Shown here piece by piece: positions 43,460 through 52,789 of a stretch of 64,000 bases of DNA. Every line of letters starts with the position of its first letter. The first letter of the stretch is position 1. The notes under the pieces are model-generated. The model saw nothing but the letters and a program-made list of their open reading frames with translations. It had not been told where the DNA came from and did not search any database. The translations under genes and the position numbers were made by a program. This DNA comes from Chitiniphilus eburneus (lineage in GTDB: Bacteria; Pseudomonadota; Gammaproteobacteria; Burkholderiales; Chitinibacteraceae). The stretch lies in contig NZ_SUMF01000001.1 in the NCBI RefSeq assembly GCF_005048205.1, forward strand, positions 434,001-498,000, given 5' to 3'.

Positions 43460-44611
43460 ATGAAAAAACTCTGGTTGATTTTCGCACAAACCACCACGGT
43501 CGGGCTTGCCGTGTGGTTTCTGATCGCTTTGCTTCATCCTGACTGGCTGCCGAAGCGTACCGAGCCGCCCGAGGTGGTGGTGGTGCAATCGAGCGAGCCG
43601 AAGGCGAGCCCGGCCAGTGGCGTGCCGTCGTATCGCGATGCCGCGCGCCGCGCCATGCCCGCCGTGGTGAATATCTATACCGCCAAGGAAACCAAGTTCA
43701 CCCATCCGTTGCTGAACGATCCGGCGTTCCGCCGCTTCTTCGACGACCGCCTGGATGGTGACGAAGCACAACGTACTTCCAGCCTGGGCTCCGGTGTGAT
43801 CGTGTCCGCCGAGGGTTACATCGTCACCAATAACCACGTGGTGGAGTCGGCCGACGAGATCGAGGTGGCGCTGGCGGACGGGCGCACCGCCGAAGCCAGG
43901 CTGATCGGCACCGATCCGGAAACCGACCTCGCGGTGATCCGCGTGGAGCTGCCCAACCTGCCGACCGTGACCTTCGCCGACGATACGCGCACCGAAATCG
44001 GCGACGTGGTGCTGGCCATCGGCAATCCGTTCGGCGTCGGCCAGACCGTGACCATGGGTATCGTCTCCGCCACCAAGCGTACCCAGCTCGGCATCAACAC
44101 CTTCGAGAACTTCATCCAGACCGACGCGGCGATCAACCCGGGGAACTCCGGCGGCGCGCTGATCGATACCCGTGGCAACCTGCTGGGCATCAACACGGCC
44201 ATCTATTCGCGCACCGGCGGCTCGCTCGGCATCGGCTTCGCCATTCCAGCCAGTTCGGTCAAACAGGTCATGGACGCCATCATCAAGGATGGCAGCGTGG
44301 TACGCGGCTGGCTGGGCGTCGAACCGCAGGACGTCACCGCCGAACTCGCCAGCTCCTTCAAGCTGAAGGAAGCGCGCGGCGCGCTGGTTGCCGGCGTGGT
44401 ACGCGGCAGCCCGGCCGACAAGGGCGGGCTCAAGCCCGGCGACATCGTGCTGGCCATCGGCGGGCAGGATGTCGGCAACACCTTGACGATGCTGAATCTG
44501 ATCGCCGCCTTGCAGCCGGATCAACAGGTGGACGTGCGCCTGTTCCGCGACGGCAGGGAAATCACCGTACCGGTGAAGATCGGCAAGCGGCCGGCCTTCC
44601 GGCAGCCTTGA
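43460..44611 (+). CDS. Membrane-anchored serine protease of the DegS/DegQ (HtrA) family, one PDZ domain
   Basis: The 383-residue product has one N-terminal membrane helix (residues 10-27) and a trypsin-like domain with His126 (IVTNNHVVES), Asp156 (TDPETDLAVIRV) and Ser230 (NPGNSGGAL). A single PDZ domain follows (about residues 280-375, GSPADKGGLKPGDIVLAIGG). One PDZ plus an anchor is the DegS layout, but betaproteobacterial proteins at this place are often called DegQ. DegS itself starts the sigma-E cascade; whether this protein does so is unknown. In relatives it precedes nif3-petABC; here it is divergent. Confidence 0.93.
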   Translation: MKKLWLIFAQTTTVGLAVWFLIALLHPDWLPKRTEPPEVVVVQSSEPKASPASGVPSYRDAARRAMPAVVNIYTAKETKFTHPLLNDPAFRRFFDDRLDGDEAQRTSSLGSGVIVSAEGYIVTNNHVVESADEIEVALADGRTAEARLIGTDPETDLAVIRVELPNLPTVTFADDTRTEIGDVVLAIGNPFGVGQTVTMGIVSATKRTQLGINTFENFIQTDAAINPGNSGGALIDTRGNLLGINTAIYSRTGGSLGIGFAIPASSVKQVMDAIIKDGSVVRGWLGVEPQDVTAELASSFKLKEARGALVAGVVRGSPADKGGLKPGDIVLAIGGQDVGNTLTMLNLIAALQPDQQVDVRLFRDGREITVPVKIGKRPAFRQP

Positions 44612-44659
44612 ACATCACCTTGGATGGCAAGACGCAGATCAGGTAGATCGATATGAATG

Positions 44660-44685
44660 GAAAAGCCCCGGCCTCGGGGCTTTTC
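44660..44685. terminator. Bidirectional terminator between protease and Kef-type genes
   Basis: An 11-bp perfect stem (GAAAAGCCCCG and its complement) with loop GCCT has A4/T4 flanks on both strands. It lies 48 bases past the protease stop and 19 bases past the convergent antiporter stop. Confidence 0.9.
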
Positions 44686-44704
44686 ACCGCGCGCCACCGT
44701 GCCG

Positions 44705-46675
44705 CTAGTTGCCCTGCAACAGCAGCATCTCCGCCGCGGCCAATCCTTCCGGCTCGCCCAGCAGCACCAGCACGTCCCCCTCGTTCAGCACGAAATCGGC
44801 AGCCGGCTGCATCGGCCGCATGCTCTTGCGGCGCAGGCTCTTGACCTCCACGTGCAGCCCGGCCAGGTCAAACATCTCGATACTCTTGCCGATCGCCGCC
44901 GAGCCGCTCACCAGCAACACAGTATGCAGGCGCGGCAACGGGCGATCGCTGTCGTCCTGGTCCTCCACCGTGCCACGAAAGAAGCCGCGGAACATCTGGT
45001 AGCGTGCCTCCCGCACGCTGCGGATGCGCTTGAGCACGCGATTGAGCGGCACACCCAGCATCATCAGCGTGTGCGACGCCAGCATCAGGCTGCCTTCCAG
45101 GATTTCCGCCACGACTTCCGCCGCGCCAGCGGCCTTCAGCGTATTGATGTCGGTATCGTCGTAGGTTCGCACGATCACGGGCATTTCCGGCCGCAGCTTG
45201 TGCGCCATTTCCAGGATTTTCAGCGCGGAGTGCGTATCCGCATAGGTAACCACCAGCGCCCTGGCGCGCATCAGCCCCGCAGCCATCAGCACCTCGCGCT
45301 TGGCGGCATCGCCAAACACCACCGATTCTCCGGCCGCGCCGGCCTCGCGCACTTTCTCCGGGTCCAGGTCCAGCGCGAAGAACGGAATGTTTTCCTCGTT
45401 GAGCAAACGGGCCAGGCTCTGGCCACTGCGGCCGTAACCGCACACCACCACGTGCCCCTGGCTTTCCATCGTACGCACCGCGATCTGGTGCAGGCTGGCG
45501 GCCATGCTCATCCATTCCGACGCGACGAAGCGCAACACCAGTTTGTCGGAGTATTGCAGGACGAAGGGGGTGGCCAGCATCGACAGCACCACACTGGCGA
45601 TCATCACCTGGTTCAGTTCCACCGGCATCAGCCCCCCCGCCGTGGCCAGCGCCAGCAGCACGAAGGCGAACTCGCCCCCCTGCCCCAGCGCGAAACCGGT
45701 CCGCAGCGCCGGGCCGGGAGCGTTGCCGAACCACCGCGCCAGCAGGGTGATCAGCATGACCTTGCCCGGCACCAGGAACGTCAACGTCAGCAGCACCATC
45801 CACCAGTGCTGGGCCAGCGTGGAGAAGTTCAGGTTCATGCCGACGGTGACGAAGAACAACCCCAGCAGCAGATCGCGGAACGGGCGGATATCGTCTTCCA
45901 CCTGATAACGGTATTCGGTTTCGGCGATCAGCATGCCTGCCAGGAAGGCCCCCAGGGCCAGCGACAATCCGGCGAGTTCGGTCAGCCAGGCGATGCCCAG
46001 TGTCACCAGCAACACGTTCAGCATGAACAGCTCGCTGGAACGCTGCTTGGCCACCAGGTTGAACCAGGGCCGCATCAGGCGCTGCCCCAGGTTGAGCAAC
46101 AACACCAGCACGCAGACGATCTTGAGCGCGGCCAGCCCGAGCGCCCACAGCATTTCCTCACCGGGCCGGCCCAGCACCGGCAGCATGATCAGCAGCGGCA
46201 CCACCGCCAGATCCTGGAACAACAGGATACCGATGGCGTTCTGGCCGTGCGGCGCGTTCAGCTCGGCACGCTCGGTCAGCAGCTTGGACACCATGGCCGT
46301 GGACGACATCGCCAGTGCGCCCCCCAGCGCCAGGCCCACCTTCCAGTCGTAGCCGGCGAGCAGCGCCCCGCCACAGACCAGCAGCGCGGTGGTGACCACC
46401 TGACTCGCCCCCAACCCGAACACGATGCGGCGCATTGCATTCAGCTTGGCGAGGTTGAATTCCAGGCCGAGGGTAAACATCAGGAACACCACGCCGAACT
46501 CCGCGAGGTGCGTCGCTTCATCCGACGAGGCAATCAACGCCAGGGCATGCGGGCCGACCAGCATGCCGACCAGCAGGTAGCCGAACATTGCCGGCAGCTT
46601 GGCGCTACGGCAAAGCACCACCATCAGGACCGCCGCGGCAAGCAGGAGCAACAACGAGGAAAGAAGGTGGGTCAT
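44705..46675 (-). CDS. Kef-type K+/H+ antiporter (CPA2 family) with RCK domain
   Basis: The 656-residue product has about 12-13 membrane helices in the first 390 residues (ALGGALAMSSTAMVSKLLTE, IGILLFQDLAVVPLL, RTGFALGQGGEFAFVLLALA are CPA2 signatures). A TrkA-N/RCK domain (GHVVVCGYGRSGQSLARLLNEENIPFFALDLDPEKV, about 408-520) and a TrkA-C domain at the end follow. Kef proteins export potassium and are gated by glutathione adducts or nucleotides. No KefF/KefG partner gene is adjacent. gshA and gshB lie 15 kb away. Confidence 0.93.
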   Translation of the reverse strand: MTHLLSSLLLLLAAAVLMVVLCRSAKLPAMFGYLLVGMLVGPHALALIASSDEATHLAEFGVVFLMFTLGLEFNLAKLNAMRRIVFGLGASQVVTTALLVCGGALLAGYDWKVGLALGGALAMSSTAMVSKLLTERAELNAPHGQNAIGILLFQDLAVVPLLIMLPVLGRPGEEMLWALGLAALKIVCVLVLLLNLGQRLMRPWFNLVAKQRSSELFMLNVLLVTLGIAWLTELAGLSLALGAFLAGMLIAETEYRYQVEDDIRPFRDLLLGLFFVTVGMNLNFSTLAQHWWMVLLTLTFLVPGKVMLITLLARWFGNAPGPALRTGFALGQGGEFAFVLLALATAGGLMPVELNQVMIASVVLSMLATPFVLQYSDKLVLRFVASEWMSMAASLHQIAVRTMESQGHVVVCGYGRSGQSLARLLNEENIPFFALDLDPEKVREAGAAGESVVFGDAAKREVLMAAGLMRARALVVTYADTHSALKILEMAHKLRPEMPVIVRTYDDTDINTLKAAGAAEVVAEILEGSLMLASHTLMMLGVPLNRVLKRIRSVREARYQMFRGFFRGTVEDQDDSDRPLPRLHTVLLVSGSAAIGKSIEMFDLAGLHVEVKSLRRKSMRPMQPAADFVLNEGDVLVLLGEPEGLAAAEMLLLQGN

Positions 46676-46854
46676 CAGGGGCGTCGCGACGAATGGGCGG
46701 TTCGATTATAAGGTGAACGCTCCGGCGCGGGCGGGCCAAAGACACGGACATTGATCCTGTCGGGCACCAGTGCATTGCCCACCCCGCAAACAAACGCCGC
46801 TGGCTTTACTACCGCAGGATCGTTTCTTGCTAGCGGCGGCGCGCACGGCTCTCT

Positions 46855-46860
46855 TATACT
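46855..46860 (+). promoter_or_regulatory. -10 element directly before kdsD
   Basis: TATACT ends eight bases before the kdsD ATG at 46869, and no Shine-Dalgarno is seen between them. A TTGCTA at 46827-46832 is too far (22-base spacer) for a standard -35. If used, transcription would start at or within a few bases of the ATG. Confidence 0.3.
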
Positions 46861-46868
46861 TGCCCGCT

Positions 46869-47846
46869 ATGGCGAATGCAGAACAATCCAAAGCCGTGGC
46901 GCGGGCGCGTCATGTGCTCGACATCGAATCCAGGGCGATCGCCCGCTCGGCAGGGCTGCTGGACGAGCGCTTCGACCGCGCCTGCGCATTGATGCTGGCC
47001 GCCAAGGGTCGCGTGGCGGTGTCGGGCATGGGCAAGTCGGGGCACGTGGCGCGCAAGATCGCCGCCACGTTCGCATCCACCGGCACCCCGGCGCTGTTCG
47101 TGCACCCGGCCGAAGCCGCGCATGGCGACCTTGGCATGATTACCGCCAACGACGTGGTCCTGGCGCTGTCGTATTCGGGCGAAAGCGATGAGCTGGTCGC
47201 CCTGCTGCCCAGCCTCAAGCGGTTGGGCGTACCGTTGATCGCCATTACCGGCAATGGCAATTCGACACTGGCCCGCGAAGCGGACGTCTGGCTCGATGGC
47301 AGCGTGGAACAGGAAGCCTGTCCGTTGAACCTGGCGCCGACAGCCAGCACCACGGTTTCGCTGGCGCTGGGCGACGCCCTGGCCGTGGCGCTGCTCGACG
47401 CACGTGGCTTCCAGGCCGAGGATTTCGCCCTGTCGCATCCGGGAGGCAGCCTGGGTCGGCGCCTGCTGGTGCGGGTAAGCGACCTGATGCACGCCGGCGA
47501 GCAGGTGCCGGTGGTCCGCGCCGAAGTCTCGCTGCGCGATGCATTGCTGGAGATCAGCCACAAGGGCCTCGGCATGACGGCGGTGCTGGATGCGCAGGGC
47601 GCGCTGGCCGGCATCTTCACCGATGGCGATCTGCGCCGCGCGCTGGATCGTGGCATCGATGTCCATGCCACCAGCGTGGGCGACGTGATGACGCACTCGC
47701 CTGCCACCATCGAAGCCGATCAACTGGCGGTCGAGGCGGTGGCGCTGATGGAAAAACGCCGCTGCACCGGCCTGCTGGTCACGCAGCAGGGTGCGCTGGT
47801 GGGTGCCATTCACATGCATGACCTGCTGCGCGCCCGCGTCGTCTAG
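46869..47846 (+). CDS. kdsD: D-arabinose 5-phosphate isomerase KdsD
   Basis: KdsD interconverts ribulose 5-phosphate and arabinose 5-phosphate, the first step to KDO. ATG 46869 (MANAEQSKAVARARHVLDIESRAI) gives 325 residues. The SIS domain has VSGMGKSGHVARKIAATFASTGTPA, LALSYSGESDEL and the FALSHPGGSLGRRLL active-site block; two CBS domains follow (VSDLMHAGEQVPVV, GDVMTHSPATIEADQ). It heads the kdsD-kdsC-lptC-lptA-lptB-rpoN cluster. Confidence 0.97.
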   Translation: MANAEQSKAVARARHVLDIESRAIARSAGLLDERFDRACALMLAAKGRVAVSGMGKSGHVARKIAATFASTGTPALFVHPAEAAHGDLGMITANDVVLALSYSGESDELVALLPSLKRLGVPLIAITGNGNSTLAREADVWLDGSVEQEACPLNLAPTASTTVSLALGDALAVALLDARGFQAEDFALSHPGGSLGRRLLVRVSDLMHAGEQVPVVRAEVSLRDALLEISHKGLGMTAVLDAQGALAGIFTDGDLRRALDRGIDVHATSVGDVMTHSPATIEADQLAVEAVALMEKRRCTGLLVTQQGALVGAIHMHDLLRARVV

Positions 47847-47928
47847 GCGATGCGGCACAGACAATACAACAACCACGACGGACACGTAGCACGGCCATGA
47901 ACTCAAACAAGACAAGGAAAACAGCCTG

Positions 47929-48444
47929 ATGACCGAGCAAGCGCGCGCCGTACGCCTGATGATTTTCGACGTGGACGGTGTCATGACCGACGGCGGCCTC
48001 TATTACACCGACAGCGGCGAAGAACTGAAAGCCTTCCATTCGCTGGATGGCCATGGCCTGAAAATGCTGCAAGGCACCGGCGTCAAACTGGCGATCATCA
48101 CCGGCCGCACCTCCCGCCTGGTCGAGCATCGCGCGGCCAACCTGGGCATCGATTACCTCTACCAGGGCGCGCACGACAAGCTGGCCACCTTCGACGAACT
48201 GCTCAAGGCGGCGGGGGTCACCGCGGCCGAGTGCGGCTATATGGGCGACGATGTGGTGGACCTGCCGGTGATGCGTCGCGTGGCTTTCGCCGCCAGCGTG
48301 CCGGAAGCGCCACAGATCGTGCTCGACCACTCGCACTATGTGCCCACGCGCGCCGGCGGCCATGGCGCGGTCCGCGAAGTGTGCGAAATCATCATGCAGG
48401 CGCAAGGCACCTACGATGCCGCGCTTGCCCCTTTCCTGCGGTAA
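47929..48444 (+). CDS. kdsC: 3-deoxy-D-manno-octulosonate 8-phosphate phosphatase KdsC
   Basis: KdsC dephosphorylates KDO-8-phosphate. The 171-residue product is a cap-less HAD phosphatase: LMIFDVDGVMTDGGLYYTDSGEE carries the DxD nucleophile motif, AIITGRTSRLVEHRA motif II, and MGDDVVDLPVM motif IV. It follows kdsD by 82 bases and precedes lptC by 9 bases. Confidence 0.97.
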   Translation: MTEQARAVRLMIFDVDGVMTDGGLYYTDSGEELKAFHSLDGHGLKMLQGTGVKLAIITGRTSRLVEHRAANLGIDYLYQGAHDKLATFDELLKAAGVTAAECGYMGDDVVDLPVMRRVAFAASVPEAPQIVLDHSHYVPTRAGGHGAVREVCEIIMQAQGTYDAALAPFLR

Positions 48445-48453
48445 GGCAATCGG

Positions 48454-49023
48454 ATGCGCTGGTCTTCCAAGTTCCTGCCCCTGGCCCTGCTGATCGTGCT
48501 GGGCATGCTGGTCTGGTTGCTGAATGAAGCGGCCCGACTGCCGGACCTGCCGCCGCACCTGCGCAACGGCGAGCCGGACCTTGTGCTGGAAAACATCGAC
48601 GCGATGCGCTTCGGCGAGACCGGCCAGCCCTTGCTCAAGGTAAAGGCCGACCGCAGCCGCCATTACCCCAACGACAACAGCACCTGGTTCGATAATCCAC
48701 ACCTGACGTATACCGCGCCGGACCAGCCCGTGATGCGTGCGGTCACCACGCTGGCGCAGGGCTTGCAGAACTCCAATCGCGTCTGGTTTCCCCGCGAAGT
48801 CACCGTCACGCGTGACCCGGTGGGCGACCAGGCCGAACTGGTCGTGCTGGGCAAGGAGGTCTGGATGACCACCGACACCCGGCGCGCCTGGTCCGACGCC
48901 CGCGTCACCGCCACCATGGGCCCGTACCGGGGCAACGGCACCGGCTTCGAAGCCGACATGAACGCCGGCACCATCCTGTTGAAATCCAAAGTGAGCACCA
49001 CGTATGAACCGCCTCGCCCTTAG
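48454..49023 (+). CDS. lptC: LPS export protein LptC
   Basis: LptC is the bitopic inner-membrane protein that receives LPS from LptBFG and hands it to LptA. The 189-residue product has an N-terminal membrane helix (LPLALLIVLGMLVWLLN) and a beta-jellyroll domain (LVLENIDAMRFGETGQPLLKVKADRSRHYPND). The 3' end overlaps lptA by 20 bases, a tight coupling. Confidence 0.94.
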   Translation: MRWSSKFLPLALLIVLGMLVWLLNEAARLPDLPPHLRNGEPDLVLENIDAMRFGETGQPLLKVKADRSRHYPNDNSTWFDNPHLTYTAPDQPVMRAVTTLAQGLQNSNRVWFPREVTVTRDPVGDQAELVVLGKEVWMTTDTRRAWSDARVTATMGPYRGNGTGFEADMNAGTILLKSKVSTTYEPPRP

Positions 49024-49510
49024 CCTTACCGTCCTCGGCCTGATCGCCGGAACCGCACAGGCCGAGACGGCCGACCGCGAAAAGCCGATGAACATCGAGG
49101 CGGACCGTGCCACCTACGACCAGAAGCAATCGCTCGGCACGTATACCGGCAACGTCATCGTCACCCAGGGCACGATGACGCTGAAATCCGCGCACCTGAC
49201 CGTACGGCAGGACGAAGCCGGCAACCAGTACTCCACCGGCAACGGCAACCCGGTCGACTTCAAGCAGCGCATGGACACCGGCGAATGGGTCATGGCCAAG
49301 TCGTTGCGGTTCGACTACGACGGCAAGGCCGGCATCCTGCGGCTGATGGACAAAGCCTGGGTGCGGCGCGATACCGGCGACGAAGTGATCGGCGACGTCA
49401 TCATCTACAACCTGAACACCGAAACCTACGAAGCGCAGGGCGGCACCAGCGGCGGCAAGCCGGGCCGCGTCAACATCACGATCCAGCCGAAGAAGAAGGA
49501 AGCCCAATGA
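49004..49510 (+). CDS. lptA: Periplasmic LPS transport protein LptA
   Basis: LptA polymerises into the periplasmic bridge that carries LPS. The 168-residue product has a signal peptide ([20 protein letters not shown]) and an OstA-type domain ([41 protein letters not shown]). Its start lies within lptC, and its stop overlaps lptB (ATGA). Confidence 0.96.
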   Translation: MNRLALSLTVLGLIAGTAQAETADREKPMNIEADRATYDQKQSLGTYTGNVIVTQGTMTLKSAHLTVRQDEAGNQYSTGNGNPVDFKQRMDTGEWVMAKSLRFDYDGKAGILRLMDKAWVRRDTGDEVIGDVIIYNLNTETYEAQGGTSGGKPGRVNITIQPKKKEAQ

Positions 49511-50238
49511 GCCAGACCAGCCGGCTTTCCGCCACGGGGTTGATGAAGCGCTACAAGAAGCGCACCGTGGTGCGCGACGTATCGCTGGAAGTCGAGGCCG
49601 GCGAAGTGGTCGGCCTGCTCGGCCCCAACGGCGCGGGCAAGACCACCAGCTTCTACATGATCGTCGGGCTGGTGGCCAAGGATGGCGGCGCGATCTCGCT
49701 GGACGAACGCGACATCGGCCAGATGCCCATGCACCAGCGCGCCCGGCTCGGCCTGGGCTACCTGCCGCAGGAAGCGTCGATCTTCCGCAAGATGACCGTG
49801 GCACAGAACATCCAGGCCGTGCTGGAGCTGCACGAATCGGACGAGGAGCGCCGCAATGCCCGGCTGGAGGAACTGCTGCACGAACTACACATCGCCCACC
49901 TGCGCGACAGTGGCGCGATGTCGCTGTCCGGCGGCGAACGGCGGCGGGCGGAAATCGCCCGCGCACTGGCGGCGGACCCGCGCTTCATCCTGCTGGACGA
50001 ACCCTTCGCCGGCGTCGATCCCATCGCCGTGATGGACATCCAGCGCATCATTGCCTTCCTCAAGCAGCGCGGCATCGGCGTCCTGATCACCGACCACAAT
50101 GTCCGGGAAACCCTGGGCATCTGCGATCGCGCCTACATCATTTCCGACGGTGCGGTCATGGCATCCGGGCATCCGTCCGAGATCATCAACAACGAACAGG
50201 TACGCAAGGTCTACCTGGGCGAACACTTCCGCATGTAA
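49507..50238 (+). CDS. lptB: LPS export ABC ATPase LptB
   Basis: LptB powers LPS extraction by LptFG. ATG 49507 overlaps the lptA stop and gives 243 residues ([29 protein letters not shown]). Walker A GPNGAGKT is at 39-46, the Q-loop is [15 protein letters not shown], the signature [17 protein letters not shown], Walker [14 protein letters not shown] and the switch His [12 protein letters not shown]. It is 45 bases before rpoN, the conserved lptB-rpoN order. Confidence 0.98.
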   Translation: MSQTSRLSATGLMKRYKKRTVVRDVSLEVEAGEVVGLLGPNGAGKTTSFYMIVGLVAKDGGAISLDERDIGQMPMHQRARLGLGYLPQEASIFRKMTVAQNIQAVLELHESDEERRNARLEELLHELHIAHLRDSGAMSLSGGERRRAEIARALAADPRFILLDEPFAGVDPIAVMDIQRIIAFLKQRGIGVLITDHNVRETLGICDRAYIISDGAVMASGHPSEIINNEQVRKVYLGEHFRM

Positions 50239-50283
50239 CGCGATGCGTGCCCACCCCAACCTCCTCCTTCACGCCACGGCTCA

Positions 50284-51702
50284 ATGAAGCAGTCCCTTCA
50301 GCTCAAGCTGTCGCAGCAGCTCAACCTCACCCCGCAACTGCAGCAATCGATCAAGCTGTTGCAACTGTCTACGCTCGAGTTCCGCCAGGAAATAGAACGG
50401 TACCTGATCGAAAACCCCTTGCTGGAGCCCGGCGAGGATCGCGGTGAAGGGCCCGGCGAAGGCGAGGGCGAGGCTCCCGCCGAATCATCCAGCGATGACA
50501 GCGGCAGCGAGTACGGCGCCGAAGGCGACGACTGGAACTGGGGCAGCGGTTCGGGTGGTGGCGGTGGCGGGCAAGGCGAGGACGACGATGACTTCGACCC
50601 AGCCTCGAACACCGCGCGCGAACTGACCCTGCGCGAGCACCTGCTGGAACAGGCCGGCCTGCTCCCCCTGCCCGCGCTCGACCGCGCGGTACTAGGCTTG
50701 GTGATCGATGCGCTGGACGACGATGGTTTCCTCACCCAGTCGCTTCAGGAAATCTTCGAACAGCTTCCCGAGGAACTCGTCGCCGAAACCGGTCTCGAAC
50801 TGGAGGATCTGTCGGTTGCCCTGGCCCGCATCAAGCAGTTCGAACCGATAGGTGTCGGAGCGCGAGATATGGCCGAGGCACTGGCAATGCAACTGCGCCA
50901 GATGCCGGCAGATGACATCCGTCAACTGGCGCTGCAATTGGTGGAGGGGTATCTCGATTTGCTGGCTGCACGTGACTACACTAGGCTCAAGAAAGCGCTC
51001 AAATGCGACGACGCGCAGCTCAAGTCGGCCAATGCACTGATCGTCGGGCTGAACCCGCGACCGGCCGCCAGATGGGCAGCGCTGACGCCCCGCTACGTGA
51101 TCCCGGACGTCATCGTGTACAAGGCGCGGGGCAAGTGGCGGGCAAGGTTGAACGAAGCGGCACGACCGCGTTTCAGGGTGAACCGGATGTATGCGGACAT
51201 TCTGCAACGAAGCGAGGGCGGCGTGCTGGCCAGGGAACTCCAGGAAGCACGCTGGCTGGTGAAGAGCGTACAACAACGCTTCGATACCATCCTGCGGGTG
51301 GCCGAGGCGATTGTGGCAAGACAGCATGCGTTTTTCGAACACGGGGAAGTGGCGATGCGGCCGATGGTGCTGCGGGATATCGCCGAAGAGCTCGAACTGC
51401 ACGAATCGACGATTTCGCGGGTAACGAGCCAAAAGTATCTGCATAGTCCAAGGGGGCTCTTCGAATTCAAGTACTTCTTCGGCAGCCACGTCGAAACCGA
51501 GGCCGGCGGTGAATGCTCGGCGACGGCGATCAAGGCCATCATCAAACAGCTGATCCAGAACGAGGACAAGAACAAGCCACTTTCAGACAGTGCGCTCGCA
51601 GAGACACTGTCGCGGCAAGGGATCGTGGTTGCGCGGCGAACCGTTGCCAAGTACCGGGAAGCGATGCAGATCGCCCCCGTCAATCAGCGCAAAACCCTGT
51701 AG
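50284..51702 (+). CDS. rpoN: RNA polymerase sigma-54 factor RpoN
   Basis: Sigma-54 directs transcription from -24/-12 promoters with enhancer-binding activators. The 472-residue product has the Gln/Leu-rich region I (MKQSLQLKLSQQLNLTPQLQQSIKLLQLSTLEF). An unusually long acidic and Gly-rich region II follows (about residues 48-110, SSDDSGSEYGAEGDDWNWGS and GGGGGGQGEDDDDFD). Then come the core-binding domain and the HTH, and the RpoN box ARRTVAKYREAM. It lies between lptB and hpf, the standard order. Confidence 0.98.
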   Translation: MKQSLQLKLSQQLNLTPQLQQSIKLLQLSTLEFRQEIERYLIENPLLEPGEDRGEGPGEGEGEAPAESSSDDSGSEYGAEGDDWNWGSGSGGGGGGQGEDDDDFDPASNTARELTLREHLLEQAGLLPLPALDRAVLGLVIDALDDDGFLTQSLQEIFEQLPEELVAETGLELEDLSVALARIKQFEPIGVGARDMAEALAMQLRQMPADDIRQLALQLVEGYLDLLAARDYTRLKKALKCDDAQLKSANALIVGLNPRPAARWAALTPRYVIPDVIVYKARGKWRARLNEAARPRFRVNRMYADILQRSEGGVLARELQEARWLVKSVQQRFDTILRVAEAIVARQHAFFEHGEVAMRPMVLRDIAEELELHESTISRVTSQKYLHSPRGLFEFKYFFGSHVETEAGGECSATAIKAIIKQLIQNEDKNKPLSDSALAETLSRQGIVVARRTVAKYREAMQIAPVNQRKTL

Positions 51703-51769
51703 GGTGGTGTCGTGCTTCTTTTGGCGGCATCACACACCACTCGGGGATCAACGCAGAAGGAGCAGACAT

Positions 51770-52093
51770 ATGAACCTCAAACTCAGCGGACATCACCTGG
51801 AAATAACCCCGGCAATTCGCGAATACGTCACCAGCAAGGTTGAACGTATTACCCGCCACTTCGATTCTGTGATCGACGTTGGCGTGATCCTCTCGGTGGA
51901 GAAGCTGCAGCATAAAATTGAGGCTACCGTGCATGTACGCGGTCGTGACATCCATGTCGAAGCGATCGACGAGGATATGTACGCCGCCATCGACCTGCTC
52001 AGCGACAAGCTGGATCGCCAGATCGTCAAACACAAGGAAAAGCTGATGGATCACCGTGGCGAGAGCATCAAGCACCAGGCTGTCGCGGAATAA
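51770..52093 (+). CDS. hpf: Short ribosome hibernation promoting factor HPF
   Basis: HPF binds the 30S decoding site to form inactive 100S ribosomes. ATG 51770 has AAGGAG about seven bases upstream and gives 107 residues (MNLKLSGHHLEITPAIREYVTSKVERITRHFD), the short YhbH-type form without a C-terminal dimerisation domain. It follows rpoN by 67 bases and ends in a clear terminator before ptsN. Confidence 0.95.
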   Translation: MNLKLSGHHLEITPAIREYVTSKVERITRHFDSVIDVGVILSVEKLQHKIEATVHVRGRDIHVEAIDEDMYAAIDLLSDKLDRQIVKHKEKLMDHRGESIKHQAVAE

Positions 52094-52111
52094 CCCGCTA
52101 GCTGTGCACAG

Positions 52112-52139
52112 AAACGGGAACCGGCAGGTTCCCGTTTTT
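52112..52139 (+). terminator. Terminator after hpf
   Basis: An 11-bp stem (AAACGGGAACC and its complement, loop GGCA) is followed by T5 and lies 18 bases past the hpf stop. It separates the LPS/rpoN/hpf part from ptsN-hprK-rapZ. Confidence 0.92.
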
Positions 52140-52195
52140 CGTTTGTTCGCCCACGGGGCTACAATAGCCGCGTCATTTCAGGGGCCCCTATCAGA

Positions 52196-52663
52196 ATGAG
52201 CCTGATATCCAAGATCCTGCCTGCCTCGAACGTTTTCCTGGAGATGGACGTCGGCAGCAAAAAGCGTGTTTTCGAACAGGTAGGCATCCTGTTCGAAAAC
52301 AGCCATGGCATTGCGCGCAGCGTGATCTTCGACAGCCTGTTCGCCCGCGAGAAGCTGGGTTCCACCGGCCTGGGGCAGAGCGTCGCCATCCCTCACGGCC
52401 GGATCAAGGGCCTGAAGGAAGCAACGGGCGCCTTTGTCCGGCTGAAAACGCCCATTCCCTTCGACGCACCGGACGGCAAGCCGGTTTCGCTGATTTTCGT
52501 GCTGCTGGTTCCCGCCAACGCCACCGATCTGCACCTGCAGATCCTGTCCGAACTGGCGCAACTGTTTTCGGACAAAGCCATACGTGATCAACTGGCCAGC
52601 AACGAAGATGCGTCGGCGACCTGGAAGCTGATCACCAGTTGGGAGCCCTACTCGGCCCTGTAA
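52196..52663 (+). CDS. ptsN: Nitrogen-PTS EIIA protein PtsN
   Basis: PtsN (EIIA-Ntr) is phosphorylated on a histidine and regulates potassium, carbon and nitrogen metabolism. The 155-residue product has the phosphorylation site in GQSVAIPHGRIKGL (His67) and the family start MSLISKILPASNVFLEMDVGSKKRVFEQ. A -10-like TACAAT at 52160-52165 lies upstream. It is 126 bases before hprK. Confidence 0.97.
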   Translation: MSLISKILPASNVFLEMDVGSKKRVFEQVGILFENSHGIARSVIFDSLFAREKLGSTGLGQSVAIPHGRIKGLKEATGAFVRLKTPIPFDAPDGKPVSLIFVLLVPANATDLHLQILSELAQLFSDKAIRDQLASNEDASATWKLITSWEPYSAL

Positions 52664-52789
52664 AGCCTGCCCGCCTTCTTCCCGGATGATGGCGCAGGCG
52701 CGCCACAGCGTGGCCGGGCGTGATATACCGTTCAGCACCGGCCACCAAGGCCACGCAGCAAGACTTCGAACAGGTTCCAAGAGCACGCG

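Noticed and set aside
44657-46711. Plus-strand open frame of about 680 codons
   Set aside because: Exactly mirrors the Kef-type antiporter gene; His/Gln/Arg-rich mirror composition.
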